Below, in pieces: positions 1 through 9,920 of a DNA stretch of 64,000 bases. The translations under genes were made by a program, and so were the position numbers. Position 1 is the first letter of the stretch. The number at the start of each line of letters is the position of its first letter. Source of the DNA: Oceanisphaera psychrotolerans (GTDB taxonomy: Bacteria > Pseudomonadota > Gammaproteobacteria > Enterobacterales > Aeromonadaceae); NCBI RefSeq assembly GCF_001870485.1, contig NZ_MDKE01000008.1, forward strand, positions 1 to 64,000, read 5' to 3'. The notes beneath the pieces were generated by a model. The model did not search any database. It was not told the DNA's origin and saw only the letters and a program-made list of their open reading frames with translations.

Positions 1-142
1 TATGAATCTTCTTGAGCGTGCATCCTTCATAACGCAGTAGGATGGCCATGACTCGACGGGCATGCTGCTTGTCGCGCGTAGTCTGAATAATCTTGTGCAT
101 TCGGCGTCGCTCTGGGCGAGGTAGGGGTGGTAAGATCGGCAT
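1..142 (-). mobile_element. IS630-family transposase, N-terminal part, cut by the window edge
   Basis: Reading leftward from an ATG at 142, 47 codons run off the window. The peptide starts MPILPPLPRPERRRMHK and continues with a basic stretch and RRVMAILLRYEG. I recognise this as the N-terminal helix-turn-helix start of IS630-type transposases (typically MPI.P...RDERR.). An 11-bp inverted repeat just upstream suggests the element edge or its promoter region. It lies next to a polysaccharide cluster, a common place for such insertions. Whether the element is complete cannot be seen. Confidence 0.7.
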
Positions 143-213
143 GAACTCAGTCCTTTGGGTGTCGTTTTGTTTTGTTTGGCGACTGATCAGATCGCACAAA
201 CTGGACTGAGTTC
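143..213. repeat. 11-bp perfect inverted repeat upstream of the IS630 transposase
   Basis: GAACTCAGTCC at 143-153 is matched by GGACTGAGTTC at 203-213, directly in front of the transposase start codon. It may be part of the terminal inverted repeat or a transposase operator. The remaining bases to 409 are AT-rich and I see no gene in them. Confidence 0.6.
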
Positions 214-409
214 CCTTCCTTCAGTGATCTACTATTCGGAACAGCTATTTAGGTCTGAGAGCGAAGGAAAATAAACTATCAAACTATCGTTACTGCCACA
301 CAACTTATAAAAAAAACATCAACCCAGGTTCAATTCTGTACTCTGCAAATTCAAATATTGGTGCACACTTAGGTTTCCCAGCTAAACATGACACGATCCT
401 ATATTAACA

Positions 410-1476
410 ATGTTAACGGGTGTTTATATGTTTTACGGCTTTAGTTGTCAATTGTCAGTAATGGATAGATTTATTGGATCTACCGTTCATAACGAAAACA
501 ATGAAATCACATCAATTAAAAATGTTTATTTTGACCCCAACACTCCTGCTTTATATAAAGACGGCGTTGTAGTTGACGAATCATTGCTAAAAAGAAATGT
601 AGTACGCCGCCAGAGTTCATTTAATCAGAAGATAGCATTCCCTGTTGCCGATAAAGTTAAACCTGAAAAATTAAAAAGCCACTTACCAGGCAAATACATC
701 TACCTCGGATCTTTTGGCTACAACCATTACGGGCATTTTATAACCGAGCAAATAGGGATGATATATTTGGCGTTGATGAACGATTTCAATGAGTACCAAC
801 TTATATTTCATCCTAACTTGCCAGGCCACTTTGGCTCAAAGTTTAATTCAACAGATGACTTCCCTAAATACATTATTGATATATTGAGCTTATTAAATTT
901 AAACCTTAGACGATTTGTTTTTTTAGATAAACCAACACTTATAGAGGAAGTCATCATACCTAAACCTTCATTTGTTTTAGATAATTATATAAACAAAAAC
1001 CATAAAGAGGTTTTTGAACGTAACATTGCTGATACACATTATAACGAACCAACCATGAAGTTTAATAAAGTTACCGGCGTTTATTTTTCAAGATCCAAAC
1101 TAAAAAGACGGAGAGCAGTGATTAATGAATCAACGTTAGAGGATATTTTCAAGAGCCGAGGGTTTCTTGTTGTTTATCCAGAATCACTCTCTGCGGCAGA
1201 GCAAATCAAGCTAATAAACTCCGTCGACATAATATCTGGATGTAATGGCTCTGCCTTACATTCTGTTTTATTTAGAAAAAACCTAAACTAAAGGTTATAA
1301 ATATATGCACAGAGAACATAGGAAATAGCTATTTTTTGATAGACAAGGTTGCTAACGTTGAACCATTTTATGTTTGCGCGTTACAGTCTGGAAATAGTAG
1401 GCGTGACTCTGATGCTTTTTTGATAAAACGTAGAAAAATAATTGAATCAGTCCTAAGCATAGCGCAAGATAATTAA
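410..1476 (+). pseudogene. Glycosyltransferase family 61 (DUF563) protein with an apparent frameshift
   Basis: The first 291 codons match the GT61/DUF563 family: a GYNHYGHFITEQ segment near the start of the domain, then YFSRSK and the C-terminal GCNGSALHSVLF. Such enzymes transfer sugars in capsule or O-antigen assembly. Frame 0 stops at 1289-1291 in the middle of the conserved C-terminus. The -1 frame from 1282 continues with PKLKVINIC and 64 residues in all to a stop at 1474-1476, giving about 355 residues, a normal length. The switch point is a run of six A followed by C (1276-1282), the canonical slippery heptamer A AAA AAC. Base deletion, sequencing error or programmed -1 slippage all fit. 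The gene is much richer in AT than its neighbours, so it was probably acquired. The start is uncertain: 410 or 428. Confidence 0.7.
1276..1282 (+). other. A AAA AAC slippery heptamer at the frameshift point
   Basis: The heptamer is in the correct phase (AGA AAA AAC) for -1 tandem slippage. The -1 frame carries on the family C-terminus. I see no obvious strong pseudoknot directly downstream, where the sequence is AT-rich. Confidence 0.5.
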
Positions 1477-1611
1477 GATGTTAATTTAACAGCGATTTCG
1501 TCAACAAAAATCAAAAAAGCTTAATAAAACAACATCACTTCGAGCAACAATAAACTCCACTTGATATCTCGCAATCAAACCAGCTCATTACACTCTGATA
1601 AAATCATGAAA

Positions 1612-1630
1612 AAAACTAAAAATTAGTTTT
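1612..1630. terminator. Weak AT-only hairpin in the gap before ugd
   Basis: AAAACTAA and TTAGTTTT form an 8-bp stem with a 3-nt loop at 1612-1630, in the AT-rich 266-bp gap between the GT61 gene and ugd. With no GC pairs of note it is a doubtful terminator. I see no gene in 1477-1742. Confidence 0.25.
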
Positions 1631-1742
1631 AATCGCTCATCAACCACCCCTATGTAGCTAACGTAGATCTCTACAATTAAAATTTACGCTCTGAAATTCT
1701 ACTTGAAGAGTTAAGACCTTAAATTAATTATGAGCCATTAAT

Positions 1743-2918
1743 ATGATAAAATCAAAAGTAACCATAGCAGGATCAGGTTATGTGGGCTTATCCAACGCCA
1801 TGCTGCTGGCACAATACAACGAAGTGGTATCAGTCGATATAGCACCAGAGAAGGTGGCATTACTGAACGACAACATTTCACCAATAGAAGACAAAGAAAT
1901 CAGTGACTTCCTGACTAATAAAGAGCTGAATTTCACTACAACTCTGGATGCTGAGCAGGCCTATCGTGATGCAGACTTCGTGATTATCGCCACCCCCACC
2001 GACTATGATCCCATCACCAATTACTTCAACACTGAAAGTGTAGAGTCGGTCATAGAGCAGGTAATGGCGATTAACCCTAATGCGATCATGGTGATTAAAT
2101 CAACGGTACCTGTGGGCTATACCGCTATGGCGAAAGAGAAATTTGGCACGGAAAATATTATTTTCTCGCCCGAATTTCTCCGTGAAGGCACTGCGCTATA
2201 CGACAATCTTTACCCCAGCCGTATTATCGTGGGTGAACGCAGTGAGCGTGCCGAGCAGTTTGCGAGATTACTACAGCAGGGCGCGGTAAAACAGGACGTG
2301 CCGGTGCTGTTTACTAACAGTACCGAAGCCGAGGCGATCAAACTGTTTTCCAATACCTACCTGGCCATGCGGGTCGCCTACTTCAACGAGCTGGACACCT
2401 ATGCAGAAACTCATGAGTTAGACAGCCGCCAGATTATCGAAGGGGTCGGGCTGGATCCGCGCATCGGCAGTCACTACCGCAACCCCAGCTTCGGCTATGG
2501 TGGCTACTGCCTGCCAAAAGATACCAAGCAGCTGCTCGCCAACTATAAAAACGTGCCCAGTAACCTGATCCAGGCGATAGTGGATGCCAACCATACCCGA
2601 AAGGATTTTATTGCCGAATCGGTGATTAAACGCAATCCGCAGGTAGTGGGCATATATCGCCTGGTCATGAAGTCAGGGTCAGACAACTTCCGCGCTTCCG
2701 CCATTCAAGGCATCATGAAACGCCTTAAAGGAAAAGGCATCGAGGTGGTGGTGTATGAGCCCGAGTTTCATGAGCCCGAATTCTTCCACTCTCGAATGAT
2801 CACCAGTCTGGACGAGTTCAAGCAAACGGCAGATGTAATCCTGGCCAACCGCATGACCAACCAACTGCAGGATGTGGCCGACAAGGTGTATACCCGGGAT
2901 CTGTTTGGCAATGATTAA
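1743..2918 (+). CDS. ugd: UDP-glucose 6-dehydrogenase
   Basis: Oxidises UDP-glucose to UDP-glucuronate with two NAD+, supplying glucuronate for capsule or LPS glycans in the cytoplasm. The 391-residue protein has the N-terminal Rossmann signature GSGYVGLS, the STVPVG segment, the EFLREG substrate-binding motif and the catalytic-cysteine motif [14 protein letters not shown]. The length matches the E. coli type (388). The last 8 bases overlap the next gene, so the two are co-transcribed. GC rises clearly compared with the GT61 gene upstream. Confidence 0.95.
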   Translation: MIKSKVTIAGSGYVGLSNAMLLAQYNEVVSVDIAPEKVALLNDNISPIEDKEISDFLTNKELNFTTTLDAEQAYRDADFVIIATPTDYDPITNYFNTESVESVIEQVMAINPNAIMVIKSTVPVGYTAMAKEKFGTENIIFSPEFLREGTALYDNLYPSRIIVGERSERAEQFARLLQQGAVKQDVPVLFTNSTEAEAIKLFSNTYLAMRVAYFNELDTYAETHELDSRQIIEGVGLDPRIGSHYRNPSFGYGGYCLPKDTKQLLANYKNVPSNLIQAIVDANHTRKDFIAESVIKRNPQVVGIYRLVMKSGSDNFRASAIQGIMKRLKGKGIEVVVYEPEFHEPEFFHSRMITSLDEFKQTADVILANRMTNQLQDVADKVYTRDLFGND

Positions 2919-5438
2919 ACGCATCTACCAGCGGGTGATCAGCCTGCTGTCTGGCAGCACCAGGGCCTCCCGAGCCTGGCTGAGTGCCGCAGAGCAACAG
3001 CTTAATGTCAGCGGCCTGTTCGATGCCAAGTGGTATTTGCAACAAAATCCCGATGTGGCGACGGCAGGCATGGAGCCCGTGCACCATTACCTGCTGCATG
3101 GCTGGCACGAAGGCCGGGAACCCGGGCCGAAGTTTGACACCGGCCACTACCTTGAGCAGCAACCCGCTGCGGCATCAGCAAACATGGCGCCGCTGCTGCA
3201 TTATCTGCAGGTCGGCAAGGCACAGGGGGCCACCATCAGATTACGGTGGAGTACCGCTCCCTGGTGGTGGCCCCTGGTTTCACCCCATAGCCAGGACAAG
3301 CCATGCAGGGCAAGACTGGAGCGGATATCAGCTGTCGGTTGGCCGGTTATCATCATACCGGTATTCAACGCGGCTAAAGCAGTTGAGGCCTGCCTTGCCT
3401 CGGTAAGTGCTTATACTCATCCAGGTTGCCGGGTGCTGGTGATCAACGATGCCAGCACAGATACCGCTATTGCTCCGTTGCTCAAACGATATGAAGCAGT
3501 TCCGGGTTTCGAGGTGTTAACCCATGGTCAAAACAAAGGCTACACCCAGACGGTCAACGAGGGGATAAAGCAGACCGGGCAGGCTGATGTTATCCTGCTG
3601 AATTCGGATACTCTGGTCACACCAGGATGGGTACAACGGCTGCGCTGGGCGGCCAGCGCTCACCCCAGGGTGGCCACCGTCACGCCCTTTTCCGATAACG
3701 CCGGGGCCTTTTCAGCCCCGCAATCTGGCACTAATACACGGCCGGAAAATGTTGCTATGGAAACGTGTGCACGAGCAGTTGCACAAACCTCTGGCCGTTA
3801 TCTCCCCCGGGTGCCTACCGGAAACGGTTTTTGCATGTATATCCGGCGCGCTTGCCTTGATGCCATCGGCAGCTTTGATGCGCAAGCTTTTCCCCGCGGT
3901 TACGGGGAAGAAAACGATTTCTGTATGCGTGCCGGTGCTCTTGGGTGGCAACACCTGATTGACGACAGCACCTATATTTCGCATCAGCGTTCGGCCAGTT
4001 TTGGCTCAGAAAAGGAATCCTTGCTGCAGACGGGGCGTGCCATGGTTGATCAGCGCTATCCACACTACACGGAGCAGGTGCGTCAGGCCTTTGCCGAACC
4101 ATGCCTGCAGCAGGCCCGGCGCAGGGTGGGTACCGCGCTAAAGCATTGTGCCGACTCTGGTGCCAGCGTTCGGCCACGGGTGCTTTATGTGATTTCAACA
4201 CGAACCGGTGGCACTCCCCAGACCAATCAGGATCTGATGCGAGCGTTGGCACCCGAAATAGAAGCTCTGGTACTACATTGCAATAGCCGGCAGATGACAC
4301 TGGAGCATTTTGCCGATGGTGTTTATACCGAAATGGACAGCCATATGCTGGCTGAGCCAATCAGGCCGTTACCGCACAAGAGCGATGAATATGATGCCGT
4401 AGTAGCAGACTGGCTGATGCGGTGGGCCATCGAGCGTATCCATGTACGTCACATCGCCTGGCACAGCCTGGGGTTACTTGAAGTAGCTTCTCATCTGGGT
4501 ATACCCAGCATCTTCTCTTTTCACGATTTCTATACCCTGTGCCCTAGCGTGAAACTGCTGGATGACAAACAACAGTTTTGTGCCGCTGCCTGCACAGTTG
4601 GTCAGGGCCGCTGTCAACATGAGCTGTGGCCAGAGAGCGGCTTTGACCATCTCAAGCACGGCCAAATCCATGAGTGGCAGACTGCTTTTGCACAGGCTCT
4701 GTCATATTGCGATGCCTTTATTACCACCACCGCATTTGCCCGTCAGCTGATAGTGCAGCGTTATCCGGTACTGGCGAGTAAACCTTTCAGGGTCGTTGCA
4801 CATGGGCGCGATTTCACCACATTGCAGCAGCTTGCCGCTCTCCCCACGGCCCATGAACCATTACGCCTGGTGGTGCCGGGAAACCTGTCGGAGGCAAAAG
4901 GCGGCAGATTAATCCAGGCCCTGGCAGAACGAATGTTACCGGAATCACTGCAGATCCACCTTCTGGGTGAAATAGCCCCAACATTGCGGATGCCTGCTCA
5001 TGTGGTTTGCCATGCAAATATCGCCGTGATGAGTTTGACCAGAAAATAGCTGAAATTCGGCCTCACCTGGGTGCAGTTCTCGCCATCTGGCCCGAAACCT
5101 GGTGTCATACGCTCACTGAACTCTGGTCCTGCGGAGTACCTGTAGTCGGCATGAATACCGGTGCCGTGGGTGAGCGTATTACTGCCAGCAAAGCCGGCTG
5201 GCTATTGCATAATGCCGATGTAACCGAACTCATCCGCTTGCTTACCGTGGCAAGCAAGCCTATTGAGTGGCAGCAGAAAGTGGATGCCGTACACCGTTGG
5301 CAACAAGACGAAGGCAGGATCGCCACCACACGCCGGATGGGTAAGCAGTATCTGGATGTGTATCGGCTGGCTGATACACATTGCAGCGAAACCTCACCTT
5401 TGCTTACCAGCATTGAATGTTCTCAGGAGCATGCATGA
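2911..5438 (+). pseudogene. Two-domain glycosyltransferase (GT2 plus GT4/GT1) with a frameshift near 5014
   Basis: The start at 2911 overlaps the ugd stop. The N-terminus (about residues 25-110) holds two copies of an FDxxWYLxxNPDV...PLxHYLxxG module. Next comes a GT2 domain (IIIPVFNA, LNSDT acidic motif, GEENDFCMRAG), then a GT-B domain (about residue 420 on). Frame 0 ends at 5049, but the rest of the GT-B domain (PETWCHTLTELWSCGVPVVGMNTGAVGE) continues in the -1 frame to 5438. Restoring one G at CATGC (5011-5015) would give HGKYRRDEF, the expected family sequence, so a one-base deletion is the simplest reading. It probably builds surface polysaccharide. The next gene starts in an ATGA overlap. 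Confidence 0.75.
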
Positions 5439-6838
5439 ATATATTGATAGGTACCTCACCCTTCTGTTGCCGGGACAAGACTGTGTCCCTGTTGCAGCAG
5501 GCAGGCATTACCCCCTCAACAACGCTGGATCTTGTGGACGAACAAACGCTAAGCCAGGCAACCGTGTTGCTCGCCAATCATAGCGTTGCCGCCGCCATCG
5601 TACTTTACGCCCCTCTGGATATGGCATTGGAACACGCCATTGCTCAGAGCGTTCCTGTTGAACAGGCATTGGTATCCTGGCAGCAAAACACCAGCCAGCT
5701 TGTTCGTTTTTACAAACAGCACCGCACCGGCGTGTTGCTGGCAAGTTTGGCGGACGTTTTTGCTGCGCCACAGGCTTTTGTCAACGCCTGCGCTAACCGC
5801 TGGCCGTCACTGACCCTTGACGATAATGAGCCTGTGAGTTCTGAAGTGAAACCGGCGCCTTTCTATCAGTTGTTGGCGTATGCCCTGCAAATCCATGTAC
5901 CTGCACTGCAAACATTAAGCCAGCAGCTGACCGCCCTGACTCAGCCCCTGACTTATCATCATCCTGCTCCAACGTCATTACCGGTAGATGTGGGTGAATT
6001 GGTGAGTCATTATCAACATGCTGTCTCCGCCCAAAAACAACTGCCCGCTTTAATGGAGCAACTGTATACCCTGCAGCAAGAATGTGAACAGGGAAAACAA
6101 AAACTGGATGAGCAGCAGCAGGAAAACCAGCTATTACTGGAGCAGTTATTTTCCGTTCAGGAAGAGCTGGATTCACGGCTGCAGGAGCATGAAAAGCAGC
6201 GAACTTACCAGCAACAACAGCAAACATTGACGCAGCAGCTGGAGAAAAAACAACAGGCTCATGTCAAGGAAAAACAAGAGCTTCAGAATCAGAATGCACG
6301 ACTTCAAGAGCAATGGAACAGCCTGCAGCAAGAATATGAGCAGGAAAAACAAAGGCAGGATGAGCTACGGCAGGAAAACCAGCTGTTGCTGGAACAGCTG
6401 TTTGCCGTTCAGGAAGAACTGGAAAGCCATTACCTTGCAAGCCGCCAGCAAGATAGTCAACAACAGCCCGGAAGCTCATCGTCCGATGACCAGCATACTC
6501 ATAATGCCAACGTACCCCTACTCAAACGACAACTGCAAAAATGGACTACAAAAAAGGCCCTCCGGCGAAAATTAGCCGATTTGCACAACTCGCCCCTGTT
6601 TGATCCGAAATGGTATCTGGCCCAATATCCGGATATCGCCACCAATGTTAAATTCCGCAAGAACCCTGCACTTCATTATTTAAAGTTTGGCGGTTTTGAA
6701 GGGCGCAACCCAAGCCCACACTTCAACAGTGCAGCCTATTTGGCACTTAATCCGGATGTGCAAGCCGAAGGGTTCAACCCGTTGCTACACTATCTTCGCT
6801 TCGGTCAGGCAGAAAACCGCCACACGGGCCAATCATGA
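5435..6838 (+). CDS. Coiled-coil protein with C-terminal FDxxWYL repeat modules, polysaccharide cluster
   Basis: 467 residues starting in an ATGA overlap, with AGGAG just upstream. I do not recognise the N-terminal 190 residues (starting MNILIGTSPFCC). Residues about 205-345 form a long Gln/Glu-rich coiled coil that contains an internal repeat of 84-residue period. The C-terminus holds two modules (LFDPKWYLAQYPDIA and HFNSAAYLALNPDVQ, each followed by PxLHYLxFG) like those at the N-terminus of the preceding glycosyltransferase. No signal peptide or membrane segment is evident. The shared module and tight linkage suggest a scaffold or partner in glycan assembly; this is inference. Confidence 0.6.
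   Translation: MNILIGTSPFCCRDKTVSLLQQAGITPSTTLDLVDEQTLSQATVLLANHSVAAAIVLYAPLDMALEHAIAQSVPVEQALVSWQQNTSQLVRFYKQHRTGVLLASLADVFAAPQAFVNACANRWPSLTLDDNEPVSSEVKPAPFYQLLAYALQIHVPALQTLSQQLTALTQPLTYHHPAPTSLPVDVGELVSHYQHAVSAQKQLPALMEQLYTLQQECEQGKQKLDEQQQENQLLLEQLFSVQEELDSRLQEHEKQRTYQQQQQTLTQQLEKKQQAHVKEKQELQNQNARLQEQWNSLQQEYEQEKQRQDELRQENQLLLEQLFAVQEELESHYLASRQQDSQQQPGSSSSDDQHTHNANVPLLKRQLQKWTTKKALRRKLADLHNSPLFDPKWYLAQYPDIATNVKFRKNPALHYLKFGGFEGRNPSPHFNSAAYLALNPDVQAEGFNPLLHYLRFGQAENRHTGQS
6071..6423 (+). repeat. Direct repeat of about 101 bp at 252-bp period inside the coiled coil
   Basis: Copies at about 6071-6171 and 6323-6423 both begin CTGCAGCAAGAAT and encode LQQExEQxKQ...QENQLLLEQLFxVQEELxS. The 252-bp offset equals 84 codons, exactly twelve heptads, so duplication preserves the coiled-coil register. 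Confidence 0.8.
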
Positions 6839-6859
6839 TTGACAGCTGTCAGGTAACAT

Positions 6860-8968
6860 ATGACTCATTTATTTGCCTGGACTACTAGAAAAAAAATAAA
6901 ACAGATCAAACTTAACCTTGCCCCCGGCGCCAGCTCTGGCTGGATGCTGGTAAGCTGCCTTCTGGAATACCAGGGGCCAACTCTGGAAGCCCGGCTGGTA
7001 ACGGAAAACAAGCACGGAAAAACACTGCTTACCCCCCTGCCGGTGACACTGAAGGGAAACATCTATGAGCTGATACATGTGCCACCCGGGATTAAAAACG
7101 TCTGGCTCGAGGTAAAATCTATCGCTCAGACTCCAAATATAGGCGCCGTGAGGTTTACCCCCGTCACCCCTTTCACCCGCCATTATTTGATGTGGCGGCG
7201 GCTGTACAACACTTATACCCAAGCCTCGACATCACAACGCCGTATTCTAGGTCTGACCTTGAGTGGCATGCTGTTAAGGCCTTATCCGTCATATGCCCTG
7301 ATCGGAAAAAGTCGCTATTATACAGCTTCCCCCTCTTACCCCGAATGGATTGCCCAGTCCGAGCAGCACACACCGACGGACAGCCTGCGCCTGAAGCGAA
7401 CCATCACACGGTTAGGGTTACAGAGCATGATGGTCGATGTGGTTATCGATGCCCGAAGCCTTGAGTCCGCAGCCCCTGTTCTGGACTCACTGAATTCACT
7501 TAACGCCCAACTGGAAATTTCCTTTCGCCCCTGGGTACTGATCACTACAAACGCCTTGCCCTGGTGGGCAGAAGAGCTGCAAGTCCAGGCTGAATTCATC
7601 AGTGACGATAGCCTTGCCACACACTCAGGTTTGCCCGGTTCTTATCAATCTCAATGGGTATTCATGATGCAGGCGGGCACCAGGCTGGCACCCTGGGCCC
7701 TGGCCTGGATAGCTATGGCAGCACGCCATGCCACTACCGCACTGATTTACCCGGATCATGATTATCTGACGGATGGAAAGCGGGTGGATCCTCAGTTCAA
7801 ACCGGACTGGTCCGAAGAACTGGCCCGTACTTCCGGCTATGTGGGCTCTGCGTTTGCGCTGCGTGCCAGCTTGTTTCGTCAGGTTGTTCAAGAGACCGGT
7901 TTTGAGTGTGCTTATCAGCTGGTGCTGGATGCAGCGGCACTGGCCGGCCCGGAGGCGGTAAGCCACATTCCCGCCGTGCTATGTCACTACGGGTCTCAAT
8001 GCAGCGTAACCACCAGTCAAGCGGTGCTGGAGCAGCACTTGCGCAAACGTAAGATAGAGGCAAGGGTAGAGCCGCAAGGGGCGCATCTCAGGATACGTTA
8101 TCAACTGCCGGAAAAGCTGCCCAAAGTGTCTATTGTCGTGCCTACCCGGGATGCCCTGGACTATTTGCAAACCTGTGTAAAAAGCCTGCTGCGAAAAACG
8201 ACCTGGCTGGATTATGAATTACTGATTGTCGATAATCAGAGCGTTGAGTCCGCTACCCTCACCTATTTTGAGCGGGTGTCGCGGCACAAACAGGTAAAGG
8301 TGTTGCGTTATGACCAGCCCTTTAACTTTTCCGCTATCAACAACTTTGCAGTGGCACAAGCCAGCGGTGACGTGATTTGCCTGCTGAACAACGACACCGA
8401 AGTGATCAGCCCCGACTGGCTGGAAGAAATGGTCTCCCGCCTACTGCAACCCAATGTGGGCGTGGTGGGTACCCGGCTGTATTTCAGTGATGGTCGAGTG
8501 CAGCATGCCGGCGATGTGCTGGGCTCAGGCGGCTGTGCAACACATTTGCATGGCATTCTGGAGGCAAACGACCCCGGTTATATGCACAGGGCCGTGCTGG
8601 CTCAGGATTTGTCTGCGGTTACCGCCGCCTGTTTTGTGACCCATAAAAAGCTGTACCAGCAACTGGGCGGTCTGGATGAAACCAACCTGACCGTGGCGTT
8701 TAACGATATCGATTACTGCCTGCGGGTAAGGGAAGCCGGGCAGCGGGTGATTTATACCCCTTACGCAGAGCTGTATCACCATGAGTCGGTTTCCCGCGGC
8801 AAAGATGATTCTCCGGAAAAGCAAGCCAGAGCCAAACGCGAGTCGGATTACATGCGTAGCCGCTGGGGACACATTATTGACCGGGATCCCTTCTATAACC
8901 CCAATCTGAATTATTCGCAGCCCGACTTCAAACTGGGCAAGATCCCTCGAGTAGGCTGGCCTTGGTAA
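6860..8968 (+). CDS. Large GT2-family glycosyltransferase
   Basis: 702 residues. The C-terminal half (from about 425) is a clear GT2 fold: VSIVVPTRD at the nucleotide-binding strand, LLNNDTEV as the metal-binding DxD-type segment, and FNDIDYCLRVREAG then YHHESVSRG near the end, typical of O-antigen or rhamnan transferases. A middle region (about 200-400) resembles a second, degenerate GT2 domain, with IYPDHDYLTDG but a weak N-terminal motif. The first 200 residues are unassigned. It starts 21 bp after the previous gene, and its end abuts the next start, so it belongs to the same operon. Donor and acceptor cannot be told. Confidence 0.8.
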   Translation: MTHLFAWTTRKKIKQIKLNLAPGASSGWMLVSCLLEYQGPTLEARLVTENKHGKTLLTPLPVTLKGNIYELIHVPPGIKNVWLEVKSIAQTPNIGAVRFTPVTPFTRHYLMWRRLYNTYTQASTSQRRILGLTLSGMLLRPYPSYALIGKSRYYTASPSYPEWIAQSEQHTPTDSLRLKRTITRLGLQSMMVDVVIDARSLESAAPVLDSLNSLNAQLEISFRPWVLITTNALPWWAEELQVQAEFISDDSLATHSGLPGSYQSQWVFMMQAGTRLAPWALAWIAMAARHATTALIYPDHDYLTDGKRVDPQFKPDWSEELARTSGYVGSAFALRASLFRQVVQETGFECAYQLVLDAAALAGPEAVSHIPAVLCHYGSQCSVTTSQAVLEQHLRKRKIEARVEPQGAHLRIRYQLPEKLPKVSIVVPTRDALDYLQTCVKSLLRKTTWLDYELLIVDNQSVESATLTYFERVSRHKQVKVLRYDQPFNFSAINNFAVAQASGDVICLLNNDTEVISPDWLEEMVSRLLQPNVGVVGTRLYFSDGRVQHAGDVLGSGGCATHLHGILEANDPGYMHRAVLAQDLSAVTAACFVTHKKLYQQLGGLDETNLTVAFNDIDYCLRVREAGQRVIYTPYAELYHHESVSRGKDDSPEKQARAKRESDYMRSRWGHIIDRDPFYNPNLNYSQPDFKLGKIPRVGWPW

Positions 8969-8970
8969 AA

Positions 8971-9906
8971 ATGCAGCAACGCAGCCGTATTCTGATTATT
9001 GAACAGGAAGCCAACCCATCCACCGATTTTTTTGTGCGTCCCGGGCTCAATAGCAACGGAGATGAAATAATTACTCTGAGGCTCGATGCTTCACCGTCAT
9101 TAGACGAATCGTTGAAAAAAGTGATATTTGTTCGGTATATCACCCCGCAATGGCAGCATTGGGTGGAACAGAACCAAACTCGACTGAGCCAGCTCGTGTT
9201 TTTTATGGATGACGATCTGTTTGATTTAAGCACTCATGCCGGCCTGCCACTATGTTACCGCTGGAAGCTATACCGACTTGCCTGGCGACACCAGGCATGG
9301 CTGAAAAAAATGGGAGCTGAATTATGGGTGTCGACCCCCTGGTTAGCTAAAAAATACGCCAGTTGGTCCCCCCTGGTCTGTTCACCCCAATCACCCTATA
9401 CCGGAACCAAGCCCATGAACACCCTGTTCTACCATGGTTCAGCCTCTCATCGAGATGAGTTTGAATGGCTCTATCCGGTGGTTGAGCAGGTCCTCAAACG
9501 ACAGGCCAACCTGTGTTTTGAGCTGATTGGCAATGGTAAAGTACACAGCCGGTTCTCCGCCTTGCCCCGGGTACATGTGCTGCACCCCATGAAATGGCCG
9601 GCTTATCAGACGCTGATAAGCCGGCCGGGTTACACCATAGGCCTTGCCCCGTTGTTGGAAAACCGCTTCAACGCCGCCCGTGCTCAAACCAAATTTTTTG
9701 ACATTACTCAGGCTGGCGCCGTGGGTATTTATACGGACCATCCGGTTTACCGTCAGGTAGTGCGCCACCAGCACAACGGCCTGCTGCTGCCCATGGAGCA
9801 ACAGGCATGGATAGAAGGAATTTTACAGCTAACCAACGATGAGCAAAGCAGGAGAAATATGTTGGAAAACGCTACAGGGCAGATTGAACATGCCGACTGG
9901 TTATAG
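8971..9906 (+). CDS. GT-B (family 1/4-like) glycosyltransferase
   Basis: 311 residues. ATG 8971 was chosen over an in-frame TTG at 8962; both lie at the end of the upstream gene. The protein has VFFMDDDLFDL, FYHGSASHRDEF, a Rossmann segment LCFELIGNG, and the C-terminal GLAPLLENRFNAARAQTKFFD...GAVGIYTD stretch typical of GT-B sugar-nucleotide binding sites in family 1/4-like transferases. A striking 14-bp inverted repeat lies inside the gene at 9596-9626. It probably acts with the other transferases of this cluster; specificity is unknown. Confidence 0.7.
   Translation: MQQRSRILIIEQEANPSTDFFVRPGLNSNGDEIITLRLDASPSLDESLKKVIFVRYITPQWQHWVEQNQTRLSQLVFFMDDDLFDLSTHAGLPLCYRWKLYRLAWRHQAWLKKMGAELWVSTPWLAKKYASWSPLVCSPQSPYTGTKPMNTLFYHGSASHRDEFEWLYPVVEQVLKRQANLCFELIGNGKVHSRFSALPRVHVLHPMKWPAYQTLISRPGYTIGLAPLLENRFNAARAQTKFFDITQAGAVGIYTDHPVYRQVVRHQHNGLLLPMEQQAWIEGILQLTNDEQSRRNMLENATGQIEHADWL
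9596..9626. repeat. 14-bp perfect inverted repeat with a 3-nt loop inside a coding region
   Basis: GGCCGGCTTATCAG (9596-9609), loop ACG, CTGATAAGCCGGCC (9613-9626). There is no T-run after it, so it is not a standard terminator. It codes for part of WPAYQTLISRPG. Confidence 0.9.
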
Positions 9907-9920
9907 GCTTCGTTATTGAT

